Shown one piece after another: positions 1 through 8,350 of a DNA stretch of 64,000 nt. How positions within the stretch are numbered: the first letter of the stretch is position 1; each line of letters begins with the position of its first letter. A program made the position numbers and the translations under genes. The notes beneath the pieces were generated by a model. That model worked only from the letters and a program-made list of their open reading frames with translations, did no database searches and had not been told where the DNA came from. This stretch comes from Marinigracilibium pacificum (GTDB lineage Bacteria > Bacteroidota > Bacteroidia > Cytophagales > Cyclobacteriaceae), in NCBI RefSeq assembly GCF_012926615.1, contig NZ_JABBNU010000006.1, positions 62,001 to 126,000 on the forward strand. The letters run 5' to 3'.

Positions 1-844
1 TTTTCTTTCCTTCCTTATCAGAGTTTGTAATCATTTGTTCAAGTGATGGCTCTACTGTACGATAATACTCATTAATTCTTTTTCTGATTTCCTGTGGAGA
101 AAGGTTGTGGTCGATTTTTCCACTTTTAGCTATTGAAAGCTGCCCGGTTTCTTCTGAAATAATTAGCACCAGAGTGTCAGTATTTTCACTCATTCCAATA
201 GCAGCCCTGTGTCTTAATCCAAATTGAGCTGGAAGATTCTGTTCTGTAACTGGTAAAATACACCTTGCAGCTTTAATTCTTCCATTGTGTATGATAACAG
301 CTCCGTCATGCAAAGGACTGTATTTGTTGAATATTGATAGCAGGATTCTTTTTGATATCACTGCATCCATCATGTCCCCCGATTCAACATAAAACTTAAG
401 TTCTGAGTTTCTCGAAAATACAATTAAAGCACCAGTGTTAGAGCCTCCAAGTGTTTTTGCTGCTTCAACAACAGAAGATACATTTAGACTAATGACTTCC
501 TTTTTATTTTTGATTCCTAGCAGCTCCATAAATGACTCACGATTAAAGGCTGTACTTCGACCAATAATTAACAAGAACTTTCTAATTTCCTGTTGAAATA
601 AAATAATCACTGCAAGAACTCCAACTCCCATAAACTCACCAAGAATTGATGATAGAAGCTCCATCCCTGATGCTCTTACAACAAGGTAAATCAGATATAG
701 TGAAAGGAAACCAAGAAATACTTTAACCGCAACGGAGCCTTTCATTAGCTTATAAAGCTGATACATAAGTATAGCTACCAGAAAGATATCGATAACATCT
801 ATCCAGCTAATGTTCAGGAATCCGATTTTAAATAATAGGTTCAA
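1..844 (-). CDS. dacA: diadenylate cyclase DacA/CdaA (3' end cut by window)
   Basis: Makes the second messenger cyclic di-AMP from two ATP at the inner membrane. I translated this from the minus strand. The N-terminus is hydrophobic, with about three membrane segments (residues 8-75), followed by the DAC domain carrying the two family signatures, LHDGA and RHRAA. About 281 codons are visible and the frame is still open at base 1, so the C-terminus is missing. The start appears to be TTG at 844-842, sharing TTGA with the TGA stop of folP (843-841), so the two genes should be translationally coupled. No nearby in-frame ATG precedes the hydrophobic N-terminus. A folP-dacA neighbourhood is common in Bacteroidota. 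Family assignment is firm; the exact start is inferred. Confidence 0.93.
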   Translation of the reverse strand, partial: MNLLFKIGFLNISWIDVIDIFLVAILMYQLYKLMKGSVAVKVFLGFLSLYLIYLVVRASGMELLSSILGEFMGVGVLAVIILFQQEIRKFLLIIGRSTAFNRESFMELLGIKNKKEVISLNVSSVVEAAKTLGGSNTGALIVFSRNSELKFYVESGDMMDAVISKRILLSIFNKYSPLHDGAVIIHNGRIKAARCILPVTEQNLPAQFGLRHRAAIGMSENTDTLVLIISEETGQLSIAKSGKIDHNLSPQEIRKRINEYYRTVEPSLEQMITNSDKEGKK

Positions 845-1662
845 GTGTTAATAAGGTTAAAAAGTTTAATGCATTCTACAGCTTCTTTAACGTCATGTAC
901 TCGAAGTATGTTAGCTCCTTTTTCCAATGCAATCATATTCAAGGCAGTGGTTCCATTTAATGCTTCCTTGGAGCTGACTCCAAGTGGTTTGTATATCATG
1001 GATTTTCTGGAGACTCCCACGAGTAAAGGAACGCCAATTTCCTTAAAATAAGCTAAATTTTTGAGCATTTCATAATTTTGTTCAACGGTTTTTGCAAATC
1101 CAAAGCCAGGGTCTGCAATTAGATCTGAAACACCTTCATTTCGTAAGTGTCTAACCTTTTGAGCGAGACTCATAACTACTTCTTCTGTAACATTTTTGTA
1201 TTCCGTTAGCGACTGCATCGTTTGAGGGGTTCCTCGCATATGCATTAATATATATGGGCAGTTTTTCTTTATAATCAGATTAAACATATCATGATCAGCA
1301 TCACCACCCGAAACATCATTAATTATTTCTGCTCCTGCATCAAGTGCACTTTCTGCAACCTGACTTCTAAATGTATCTATTGAAAGTATTACTTCCGGAA
1401 ATTCCCTTTTTATTGTAGTTACTGCATTGACGATTTTTTTTGTTTCTTCCTCAATAGGTATCTCAATTGCTCCCGGGCGAGTACTATAGGCTCCAAGATC
1501 TAGAATTGATGCACCTTCACTGATCATTTTCTCAACCCTTTGCATTAAAAGGTTATCATCAACCCGGCTTTCACTATAAAATGAGTCATTAGTGAGGTTA
1601 ATTATCCCCATCACGACAGGAGTGTTTAAATTCAGTAGTTTTCCCCTTATCTTAAGTGTCAT
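841..1662 (-). CDS. folP: dihydropteroate synthase
   Basis: Condenses p-aminobenzoate with dihydropterin pyrophosphate to dihydropteroate in the folate pathway; cytoplasmic TIM-barrel enzyme of 273 residues, normal for the family. The N-terminal signature (VVMGIINLTNDSFY), the second signature (GASILDLGAYSTRPGA), the pterin-binding DPGFGF motif and a C-terminal RVHDV are all visible. I place the start at the ATG at 1662-1660, because the open frame upstream to 1887 runs through non-homologous sequence and overlaps the divergent DUF1599 gene. Its stop overlaps the start of dacA. Only 48 bases separate it from the divergent gene at 1711, so both promoters must lie in or close to that gap. Confidence 0.96.
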   Translation of the reverse strand: MTLKIRGKLLNLNTPVVMGIINLTNDSFYSESRVDDNLLMQRVEKMISEGASILDLGAYSTRPGAIEIPIEEETKKIVNAVTTIKREFPEVILSIDTFRSQVAESALDAGAEIINDVSGGDADHDMFNLIIKKNCPYILMHMRGTPQTMQSLTEYKNVTEEVVMSLAQKVRHLRNEGVSDLIADPGFGFAKTVEQNYEMLKNLAYFKEIGVPLLVGVSRKSMIYKPLGVSSKEALNGTTALNMIALEKGANILRVHDVKEAVECIKLFNLINT

Positions 1663-1710
1663 AATATTTTTAAAATTACTATCTTTCGCAGTCGAACAAA
1701 ATTCGGAGTT

Positions 1711-2256
1711 TTGGAAGAAAAAACCATAAAGCAATATAATCAAGTGATCGGTCATTGCCGTGAACTTTTTGAAAAGAAGGCAAAAGACTACGGGACAGCC
1801 TGGAGAATTATGAGGATGCCTTCGATAACTGATCAGATATACATAAAGATTAATCGAATTAGGTCTATTCAGGATAAAGGTCAGCAACAGGTCAATGAAG
1901 CTATTGAGGATGAGTTTGTAGCTATAATTAATTATAGTTTGATAGCCATGATCCAGATCTCACTTGAGGGAGACGATCGAATTGAAATTCCGGCTGATGA
2001 GCTTATGAAGCTTTATGATCAGTTTGCGAATGAAACTTTGGAGCTATTACAACGTAAAAATCATGATTATGGTGAAGCTTGGAGAGACATGCGTGTTTCT
2101 TCAATAACTGATATTATCCTTATGAAAGTTTATAGAGTAAAACAAATTGAGGATAATGAAGGTCATACTCTTGTTTCAGAAGGTGTTAAAGCGAATTATC
2201 AGGATATGCTAAACTATTCGGTTTTTGCACTAATATTAAGTGAGTTTGTAAAGTAA
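1711..2256 (+). CDS. DUF1599 (nucleotide modification associated domain 1) protein, two tandem copies
   Basis: 181 residues built from two clearly related halves. Residues about 17-80 contain KKAKDYGTAWRIMRMPSITD and residues about 110-175 contain KNHDYGEAWRDMRVSSITD, each followed by a helical segment ending in a NYS motif. This is the DUF1599 family, whose biochemical role is not established to my knowledge; the family name suggests a link with modified nucleotides. The start is TTG at 1711, as no in-frame ATG precedes the first repeat. It is followed after 11 bases by the DoxX/MauE-like gene, so the two are probably cotranscribed, an arrangement I recognise from other Bacteroidota. Confidence 0.8.
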   Translation: MEEKTIKQYNQVIGHCRELFEKKAKDYGTAWRIMRMPSITDQIYIKINRIRSIQDKGQQQVNEAIEDEFVAIINYSLIAMIQISLEGDDRIEIPADELMKLYDQFANETLELLQRKNHDYGEAWRDMRVSSITDIILMKVYRVKQIEDNEGHTLVSEGVKANYQDMLNYSVFALILSEFVK

Positions 2257-2267
2257 TTTTTTAATAC

Positions 2268-3368
2268 ATGAAGACTTTTGTAAATAATACTTTCAGGATC
2301 TTTGTAGGAGGTCTTTTTATTTTTTCAGGTTTAGTTAAACTTAACGATCCTCAGGGAACGGCAATTAAGATGACTGAATATTTTCAGGTTTTTGCTGAAG
2401 ATTTCCTTGGGTTGTTTCAATACCTTGTTCCTGCAGCTTTACCGATTGCCTTTGCGATCATAGTATTTGAAATTCTGGTAGGTATAGCCCTTTTGATCAA
2501 TTATAATATGAATTTGACTACAAAGGTGCTTCTTGCAATGATTGTCTTCTTTACTTTTCTGACTTTCTATTCTGCGTACTTTAACAAAGTTACTGATTGT
2601 GGATGCTTCGGAGATGCCATACCGTTAACGCCTTGGGAATCATTCTATAAAGATGTGGTGCTTTTGGTAATGTCATTATGGCTATTTGTGAACCGAAAAG
2701 ATTTTGTTTCAACTTTCAGAAGCCTGACTGCAAATAGTATTCTTTTCTTCTCAGCGATAATTTTTACAATCGTAGGGATTTATGCAATTAAACATCTTCC
2801 ATATATAGATTTCAGACCTTATGCTATCGGAGAAAGTATTCCTCAGAATATGCAGCCAGCCGCCAGACCTATTTTTGAATATACATTTTTGAAGGATGGC
2901 GAAGAAATAAAATCAAGAGAGTATATTCAGGATGAAGGATATAAATATGTTTCAAATGAAGTGATAAATAAGGATGAGTCTGAACCAAAGATAACTGATT
3001 ATAGTGTTGAATCTGTTGATGGTGAAGATGCTACACAGGAAACTTTTGAAGGTATCAAGCTTTTGATAATCATAGAAAGTCTTGAAAAGACTGATGCTGA
3101 AGCATATAAAGGGATAAATTCTTTGTTGTCAAGATTAAAGCCAGGGATTGAGCCAATGGTTTTGACAGCTGTGGGACCGTCAGAATTTGATAAATTCAGA
3201 CACCAGGTTCAATTAGGTGTTCCATATTACTTCACTGATCATACTGTATTGAAGGCAATGGTAAGATCTAATCCGGGATTAATATTAGTGCAAGATGGTG
3301 TTGTGAAAGGAAAATGGCATCATAATGATACTCCGGAACCATCAGATATTCACAGTTTAATTGATTAA
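2268..3368 (+). CDS. DoxX/MauE-like membrane protein with C-terminal thioredoxin-like region (BT_3928 family)
   Basis: 366 residues. The N-terminal half has about four membrane segments, beginning with a DoxX-like stretch (GGLFIFSGLVKLNDPQGTA). A CGCFGD motif near residue 113, followed by the W...KDVVLL pattern, resembles MauE/DoxX electron-transfer or disulfide-related membrane proteins. A fifth hydrophobic segment near residues 158-175 leads to a roughly 190-residue domain whose end (PGLILVQDGVVKGKW) looks like a thioredoxin fold without a CxxC pair. The gene follows the DUF1599 gene closely. A redox role in the envelope is an inference from the MauE-like motif; the family itself is uncharacterised. 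Confidence 0.8.
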   Translation: MKTFVNNTFRIFVGGLFIFSGLVKLNDPQGTAIKMTEYFQVFAEDFLGLFQYLVPAALPIAFAIIVFEILVGIALLINYNMNLTTKVLLAMIVFFTFLTFYSAYFNKVTDCGCFGDAIPLTPWESFYKDVVLLVMSLWLFVNRKDFVSTFRSLTANSILFFSAIIFTIVGIYAIKHLPYIDFRPYAIGESIPQNMQPAARPIFEYTFLKDGEEIKSREYIQDEGYKYVSNEVINKDESEPKITDYSVESVDGEDATQETFEGIKLLIIIESLEKTDAEAYKGINSLLSRLKPGIEPMVLTAVGPSEFDKFRHQVQLGVPYYFTDHTVLKAMVRSNPGLILVQDGVVKGKWHHNDTPEPSDIHSLID

Positions 3369-3451
3369 CTTGGTTTTTTACTACATTGGTTTTAATAACG
3401 AATTAATTTGAATTATTTTAGCCATCAAATAATCATTCAAAAGATTTTTTA

Positions 3452-4507
3452 ATGCTTAAATTCATAGGTAGACGATTGGGGTATGGTTTGCTGGTTATGA
3501 TGGGAGTTACTGTTATAGTATTTTTCCTCTTCCATCTATTACCTGGAGATCCGGCAAGGATGGTAGCGGGAAAGAGATCTGATATCACTACCATTGAAGC
3601 AATAAATAAAGAATTTGGTCTTGATAAGCCACTTCCAGTTCAATTTTATCATTATGTGAAAGATCTTTCTCCAATATCTATACATGATGATACACCTGAG
3701 AACCAAACTAAATACGAATACACCAAATTGTTTTCAATTGGCAATGAAGCTGTAGTTTTTAAAGCTCCATACTTAAGAAGGTCATTTCAGACTAATAAAA
3801 AGGTTGGTGAACTATTAATGGAGAATTTAGAGCCTACAATCTGGCTTGCTATTGCTGCAATGCTGTTTGCCACGGTATTTGGAATAGCTATAGGGGTTGT
3901 TGCAGCAGTAAATCAGCATAAGTTTCTTGATAACTTCCTAGTTGCAGGCTCTGTATTAGGTATTTCTCTACCTTCATTCGTGGCTGCTATTATAATTTCG
4001 ATGGTATTTGGTTATTATCTGGCTGACTGGACAGGTTTGGGACTCACCGGTCAATTATATGACTATAGTCCGTTTGGAGGTAAAACTCTTCATTTGAAAA
4101 ATCTGATTTTACCTGCTTTTACTCTGGGAATCAGGCCTTTGGCTATTATTATGCAGCTTACGAGAAGCTCCATGCTGGATGTATTAAAGCAAGATTTTAT
4201 AAGAACGGCATATTCAAAAGGATTACCATATAAAAAAGTAATAATCAAGCATGCGCTTAAAAATGCTTTAAACCCGGTAATTACTGCTGTTTCTGGCTGG
4301 TTAGCCTCGCTAATGGCTGGAGCATTTTTTATTGAATTAGTATTCGACTGGAAAGGATTTGGGTATGTGACAATCAAAGCTGTAGAAAGTCTTGATTTTC
4401 CTGTTGTGATGGGAGCTGTTTTAATTATTGCTTTAATATTCGTAATTGTCAATATTCTTGTTGATGCATTATATGCATTAATTGATCCTAGAGTAAGAAT
4501 AAGCTAA
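3452..4507 (+). CDS. DppB/OppB-type ABC transporter permease, without partner subunits nearby
   Basis: 351-residue inner-membrane permease of the peptide/nickel transporter class. The N-terminus (GYGLLVMMGVTVIVFFLFHLLPGDPA) is typical, as is the EAA-type loop ending in the AYSKGLPYKKVIIKHALKNA region about 265 residues in. Between the first membrane segment and the core lies a longer than usual periplasmic stretch (about residues 70-125). No binding protein, second permease or ATPase gene is adjacent, so partners must be elsewhere on the chromosome. It is followed after 7 bases by aroK, which suggests a shared transcript but not a shared function. Confidence 0.9.
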   Translation: MLKFIGRRLGYGLLVMMGVTVIVFFLFHLLPGDPARMVAGKRSDITTIEAINKEFGLDKPLPVQFYHYVKDLSPISIHDDTPENQTKYEYTKLFSIGNEAVVFKAPYLRRSFQTNKKVGELLMENLEPTIWLAIAAMLFATVFGIAIGVVAAVNQHKFLDNFLVAGSVLGISLPSFVAAIIISMVFGYYLADWTGLGLTGQLYDYSPFGGKTLHLKNLILPAFTLGIRPLAIIMQLTRSSMLDVLKQDFIRTAYSKGLPYKKVIIKHALKNALNPVITAVSGWLASLMAGAFFIELVFDWKGFGYVTIKAVESLDFPVVMGAVLIIALIFVIVNILVDALYALIDPRVRIS

Positions 4508-4514
4508 GATCTTT

Positions 4515-5045
4515 ATGAATCAACCTGATTTGATATTTCTTGTTGGTTTACCTGGATCAGGAAAATCTTCTATTGGGAAAGGATTAAGTGAAATGCTTAA
4601 TTATGATTTTCTGGATTTAGATTATTATATCGTCGAAAAAGAAGGTCGCTCAATTCCTGAAATATTTAGTAAAAATGGAGAAGGGTATTTTAGAGAATTG
4701 GAATCTAAATATTTGCAAAACCTGGTCGATGATTGTAAAAATAGTACAGTTGTAGCTACAGGAGGAGGAACTCCTTGTTTTAATGATAATATGTCATTAA
4801 TAACAACTTCCGGATTCTCAATTTTTATTGATGTGAAGTTAGATCAGTTGATTGAGAGAATAGGAAAAGATGAAAAGGAGGTGACTGCCAGACCACTTTT
4901 TGCTGCTGGTGATCTAAAAGAAAAATATAACTCACTATTAAATAATAGAAGGTCATATTATGAACAGGCATCATTAACGGTAGATGCAACTGATTATGAT
5001 ATTGATGAAGTTATAAGAAACATAGTTTCACATTTGAAGGAATAA
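4515..5045 (+). CDS. aroK: shikimate kinase
   Basis: Phosphorylates shikimate with ATP in the route to chorismate and the aromatic amino acids. The protein is 176 residues, standard length. Visible motifs are the P-loop GLPGSGKSS near the N-terminus, the DLDYYI segment that binds shikimate and magnesium, the FRELES region, the VATGGGTPC loop, and the lid region with TARPLF. It starts 7 bases after the DppB-like permease gene and is probably read from the same transcript. The next gene starts 57 bases downstream. Confidence 0.95.
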   Translation: MNQPDLIFLVGLPGSGKSSIGKGLSEMLNYDFLDLDYYIVEKEGRSIPEIFSKNGEGYFRELESKYLQNLVDDCKNSTVVATGGGTPCFNDNMSLITTSGFSIFIDVKLDQLIERIGKDEKEVTARPLFAAGDLKEKYNSLLNNRRSYYEQASLTVDATDYDIDEVIRNIVSHLKE

Positions 5046-5102
5046 CTTTATATTCAGTAATATTTTTTTTAATCTACTTGTCAAATCAAATTTTTACTCG
5101 TT

Positions 5103-6428
5103 ATGAGAGTTTTATTGATTCTATTTGCTGGTCTTTTATCGTTTAATCTAATAATGGCACAAGATGTTGATGTTGAGCTATATAAAAAACGGATAGAAAG
5201 ACATTTACCTAAACTCATCAAACACGAAAGTCTCCATGAATATTTCGTTTTTGATGATAATTACCTCGAAGTTTATGCACATCCTGCTGATAAGAGGAAT
5301 GGGAGATCTCCGGAATTCAGACTTTACTACCAGGAGATACCACTATTCTTGAAGATTGTCTATAATGCATCTAGAGAGGAGGCAATCGACTTTTATAAGA
5401 GAAAGGGGACATCGGCATTTCCTAAGTCTATTGCCGAAAAATACGATGAGTTTTCTTTAGACAGGCCTACTAAGTTTGCTGGATTAAGAGTAGCAATTGA
5501 TCCGGGGCATTTTGCTGGAAACGAAAGGGAAGCTAAACAAGAAGCAAAATTTTTAAAGATAAAAGGCAAGGATGTTGGAAGGAAAAGCGATCTGTTTTTC
5601 TATGAAGCACAGTTAACTTATGCTACGGCTGAGATATTAAGAGAAATGCTTGAGAATGAACTGGCTAGTGTTAAATTAACACGTGTACAGGGCGAGTCAG
5701 CAGTTGGTAAGAGCTTCGATGATTGGTATAAAGAAGATTTTATCAGAGTTAGAGATGAAATGTGTGCTGATGATGAATTGACAGAAGGAACATGTCAAAG
5801 TCTTAAGTCTGATTCAAGTCCTAAAAATGCATTCTTTAAACTTTATAAATATCTTGATTTTACTGGAAGGGCTGATGTAATCAATGATTATAAAGCAGAT
5901 GTGACTATAGTTGTTCATTACAATGCAAAAGAGGATAATCCTAGAGATGAGGATGGGTACACTACTCCTACCAAAGAGAACTATTCAATGGCATTTATTC
6001 CAGGTAGCTTTCTACAGGATGAATTAAGGAAAGTTGATCAGCGTATTGATTTCCTAAGGCTGTTATTAAGTGATGATATGGATAGAAGCGAGGAGCTTGC
6101 AAGTTCATACATTCAGGATCATGAGGAAACACTAGGAATACCGGCTATTCCTGAAGAGAATTCTCTTCGCCATATTGAATATGTAAATATTTATTCAGGT
6201 GAGAAGGGTGTTTATCATAGAAATCTTTATCTAACAAGAGCAGTTAAAGGCTCAATTGTTTATGGAGAAAGTTTGTATCAGGATAATATTGATGAAATAT
6301 TAAGTCTGACAAAATCAGGATTGACTTATAAGCAATTATTGAAAAATGAGAGGTTGCAAGAAGTGGCCAGATCATATTTTCAAGCTATTGAGAATTATTT
6401 AAAGTTCTCTGAAAAAACTGAACAGTAA
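5103..6428 (+). CDS. secreted N-acetylmuramoyl-L-alanine amidase-like protein
   Basis: 441 residues with a signal peptide (MRVLLILFAGLLSFNLIMAQ). The middle of the protein carries VAIDPGHFAG (about residue 135), the first zinc-ligand motif of the Amidase_3 fold, followed by an E near FFYEAQLTYATAE and a later VVHYNA (about residue 281), the usual second His motif. A GVYHRNLYLTRAVKG region completes the fold near the C-terminus. The family cleaves peptide stems from muramic acid in peptidoglycan. The roughly 130-residue N-terminal part and long inserts make it larger than simple amidases, so activity is likely but not certain. A strong hairpin terminator follows. Confidence 0.75.
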   Translation: MRVLLILFAGLLSFNLIMAQDVDVELYKKRIERHLPKLIKHESLHEYFVFDDNYLEVYAHPADKRNGRSPEFRLYYQEIPLFLKIVYNASREEAIDFYKRKGTSAFPKSIAEKYDEFSLDRPTKFAGLRVAIDPGHFAGNEREAKQEAKFLKIKGKDVGRKSDLFFYEAQLTYATAEILREMLENELASVKLTRVQGESAVGKSFDDWYKEDFIRVRDEMCADDELTEGTCQSLKSDSSPKNAFFKLYKYLDFTGRADVINDYKADVTIVVHYNAKEDNPRDEDGYTTPTKENYSMAFIPGSFLQDELRKVDQRIDFLRLLLSDDMDRSEELASSYIQDHEETLGIPAIPEENSLRHIEYVNIYSGEKGVYHRNLYLTRAVKGSIVYGESLYQDNIDEILSLTKSGLTYKQLLKNERLQEVARSYFQAIENYLKFSEKTEQ

Positions 6429-6447
6429 TGCTTAAAATATTTAACAA

Positions 6448-6488
6448 CAAAAAAGCGGTGAAGGAATGACTTCACCGCTTTTTTGTTT
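6448..6488. terminator. bidirectional intrinsic terminator
   Basis: A 14-base stem (AAAAAGCGGTGAAG with CTTCACCGCTTTTT) closes a 6-base loop and is flanked by A and T runs on the two strands. It lies between the convergent amidase gene and FadL-like gene and can serve both. Confidence 0.85.
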
Positions 6489-6504
6489 TCTGTTATCAAT
6501 TACC

Positions 6505-8019
6505 TCAGAAAGATTTTCCAAAAGTAAATAATACTGAGGAAGCTTGTTGCTTAATATTTGCTGAAGGAGCAAATGCTTGAATATCTGATGAATAAGGTTC
6601 AGCAATTGTAAAAGGTGAATCCTGAATATCAGATTCGGTTTTATATAAATATGTCAGATCAAAGAATAAGCCATTTTTAGTTCTGAAACCAACTCCTCCA
6701 CTATAAATGAATTTATCTCCATTAAGATTTTTAGGGCAGGCATATGTAGCATACCCTCCTCTTAAGTAGAATAATTTTGTTAATCTGAACTCAGCACCTA
6801 CACGGTAGTTCCATACATTATCATAATTATCATCAATAAATTGATTATCCCCAGAAAAATCTATACCTGTTCCGTTTCTTAGCTTCATTCCTGAATAGTT
6901 TACATGTTCAGCATCAAAAGAAACTAATCCACGCTTACCGAATAAATAAGTTGCTCCTAATCTAAGCTTTCCCGGTGTAGTGAAACTGTATTCTGATTCG
7001 TATCTAACTAATGAAGATTCATTATTTAAGAATATTGAGCCATCAGTTGTTTCATATTCATAATTATTAAAAATGCCTTCAACTACTACTTCTGCATAAT
7101 CAGTTGCTCTATAACTTGTTCTTGTTTGGTAAGACAAACCGACAGTTAATTGATTTAAAGGTCTGGCTATAATTCCAAAAGTTCCGCTTACACCTGCTGC
7201 ACTAACATCTACATATTGTAAATAGTTCATTCTTTCCAAAGCAGCATTATTTCTGAACTCGCTATAAAATGTTTCAACAGTGTAATCATAAAAATGCAAG
7301 TTTAATCCTGCACCCAGATATACTCTGTCATTAATGTTTATGCCGTAAGCTACGTTTAAAGCAGAATTACCACCTTCGATATCTTTAGAATAGTCTATAG
7401 CATTAGGAAGGGGAGGGTAGTCATCTCCTTCAATATAATATAAACCTAAAGCATCTTCTTCTACTAGAAATGCATTGTAAGCCTGTTCAGGTAGGTTTGA
7501 GGGAAAGTCAGGATTGAAATTATTCGCATCATATAAGCTGTATATGTAATCAAAAAAGTCACTTGAAAAGTCTTGGGATGGATTACTCGCATTATACCTG
7601 ATGCTATTGTCAAAATAAGAAGTATTTGTTATGGTTAAACCAAATCCTTTAGATTTTATTATGCTATTATCTTTTCCATCATTCTGAAAAATGATACCAA
7701 GTGCAGGTGTGTTAAATCTGAAATCGCTTTCACTATTTCTATTATTATAAAAGTCAGATTTGGCATTAACGAAATTTAGTCCGGCCGTAACTGCGAATGA
7801 TTTATTATTATAAAATCCAATTCCTGCAGGGTTTGAAAAGCCACTACTGATATCAGCACCCAGAGAAGTTTGAGCTCCACCCATAGCCTGGATTCGTGCT
7901 GTACCGCTAATTTCTGTATTAGAGGCCTTTTCAACAATTTCAACATATGATTGTGCTGACGCCAAAAGGGTCGTCATGAAAAGTGTAGATAAAAGTGAAA
8001 TTTTCTTTAAAAATTCCAT
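6505..8019 (-). CDS. outer-membrane beta-barrel protein, OmpP1/FadL/TodX family
   Basis: 504 residues with a cleavable signal peptide (MEFLKKISLLSTLFMTTLLASAQ). The mature N-terminus contains the family pattern ARIQAMGGAQTSLGADISS, then SNPAGIGFY, which corresponds to the hydrophobic plug region of FadL-type transporters. The rest alternates short hydrophobic strands and ends in an aromatic residue (FTFGKSF), as barrels assembled by BamA do. In other bacteria the family carries long-chain fatty acids or aromatic compounds across the outer membrane; the substrate here cannot be read from sequence. It stands alone, between two terminators. Confidence 0.85.
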   Translation of the reverse strand: MEFLKKISLLSTLFMTTLLASAQSYVEIVEKASNTEISGTARIQAMGGAQTSLGADISSGFSNPAGIGFYNNKSFAVTAGLNFVNAKSDFYNNRNSESDFRFNTPALGIIFQNDGKDNSIIKSKGFGLTITNTSYFDNSIRYNASNPSQDFSSDFFDYIYSLYDANNFNPDFPSNLPEQAYNAFLVEEDALGLYYIEGDDYPPLPNAIDYSKDIEGGNSALNVAYGININDRVYLGAGLNLHFYDYTVETFYSEFRNNAALERMNYLQYVDVSAAGVSGTFGIIARPLNQLTVGLSYQTRTSYRATDYAEVVVEGIFNNYEYETTDGSIFLNNESSLVRYESEYSFTTPGKLRLGATYLFGKRGLVSFDAEHVNYSGMKLRNGTGIDFSGDNQFIDDNYDNVWNYRVGAEFRLTKLFYLRGGYATYACPKNLNGDKFIYSGGVGFRTKNGLFFDLTYLYKTESDIQDSPFTIAEPYSSDIQAFAPSANIKQQASSVLFTFGKSF

Positions 8020-8052
8020 ATGATTAGTAATTGGTGTTGTTGTTAAAAATAA

Positions 8053-8094
8053 AAGGTGCTCTAACTAATGTTTTCCATTATGTAAAGCACCTTT
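8053..8094 (-). terminator. probable intrinsic terminator after the low-complexity gene
   Basis: An inverted repeat AAAGGTGCT/AGCACCTTT with a 24-base loop; read on the minus strand it is followed by a T-rich run, just downstream of the gene ending at 8121. The long loop lowers confidence. Confidence 0.5.
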
Positions 8095-8120
8095 ATGAAA
8101 TCAATTTGGGAAAGGTCGGT

Positions 8121-8350
8121 TTAGTTTCCTCTACCTCCTCTTGAAGAAGAGCTTCTTCCTCCTGAAGAGCGGCTACTGCTTCCTGAAGAACTTCTTGAAG
8201 AACCACTGCTATATGATGAGCTTCGGCTACTTGAAGAACTTCTGCTGCTTGAAGAGCCACTGCTATAAGAACCTCCACTACTTCTTGATGAAGAACCTGA
8301 GCTTCTGTAAGTTGAACCTCCGCTGCTTCTTGAACTTCCTCCACTATTAT
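8121..8350 (-). repeat. degenerate short tandem repeat coding for Ser/Arg/Gly
   Basis: The 3' part of the low-complexity gene is an irregular repeat of units such as TCTTCAGGAAGCAGT-like codons (SSGS, SSRSSG). It is a protein-level repeat rather than an independent DNA element, but it creates long open frames on other strands and may be prone to length change. Confidence 0.6.

Noticed and set aside
1663-1887. Longer N-terminus for folP
   Set aside because: Overlaps the divergent DUF1599 gene and does not resemble the family; the ATG at 1662 gives the normal length.
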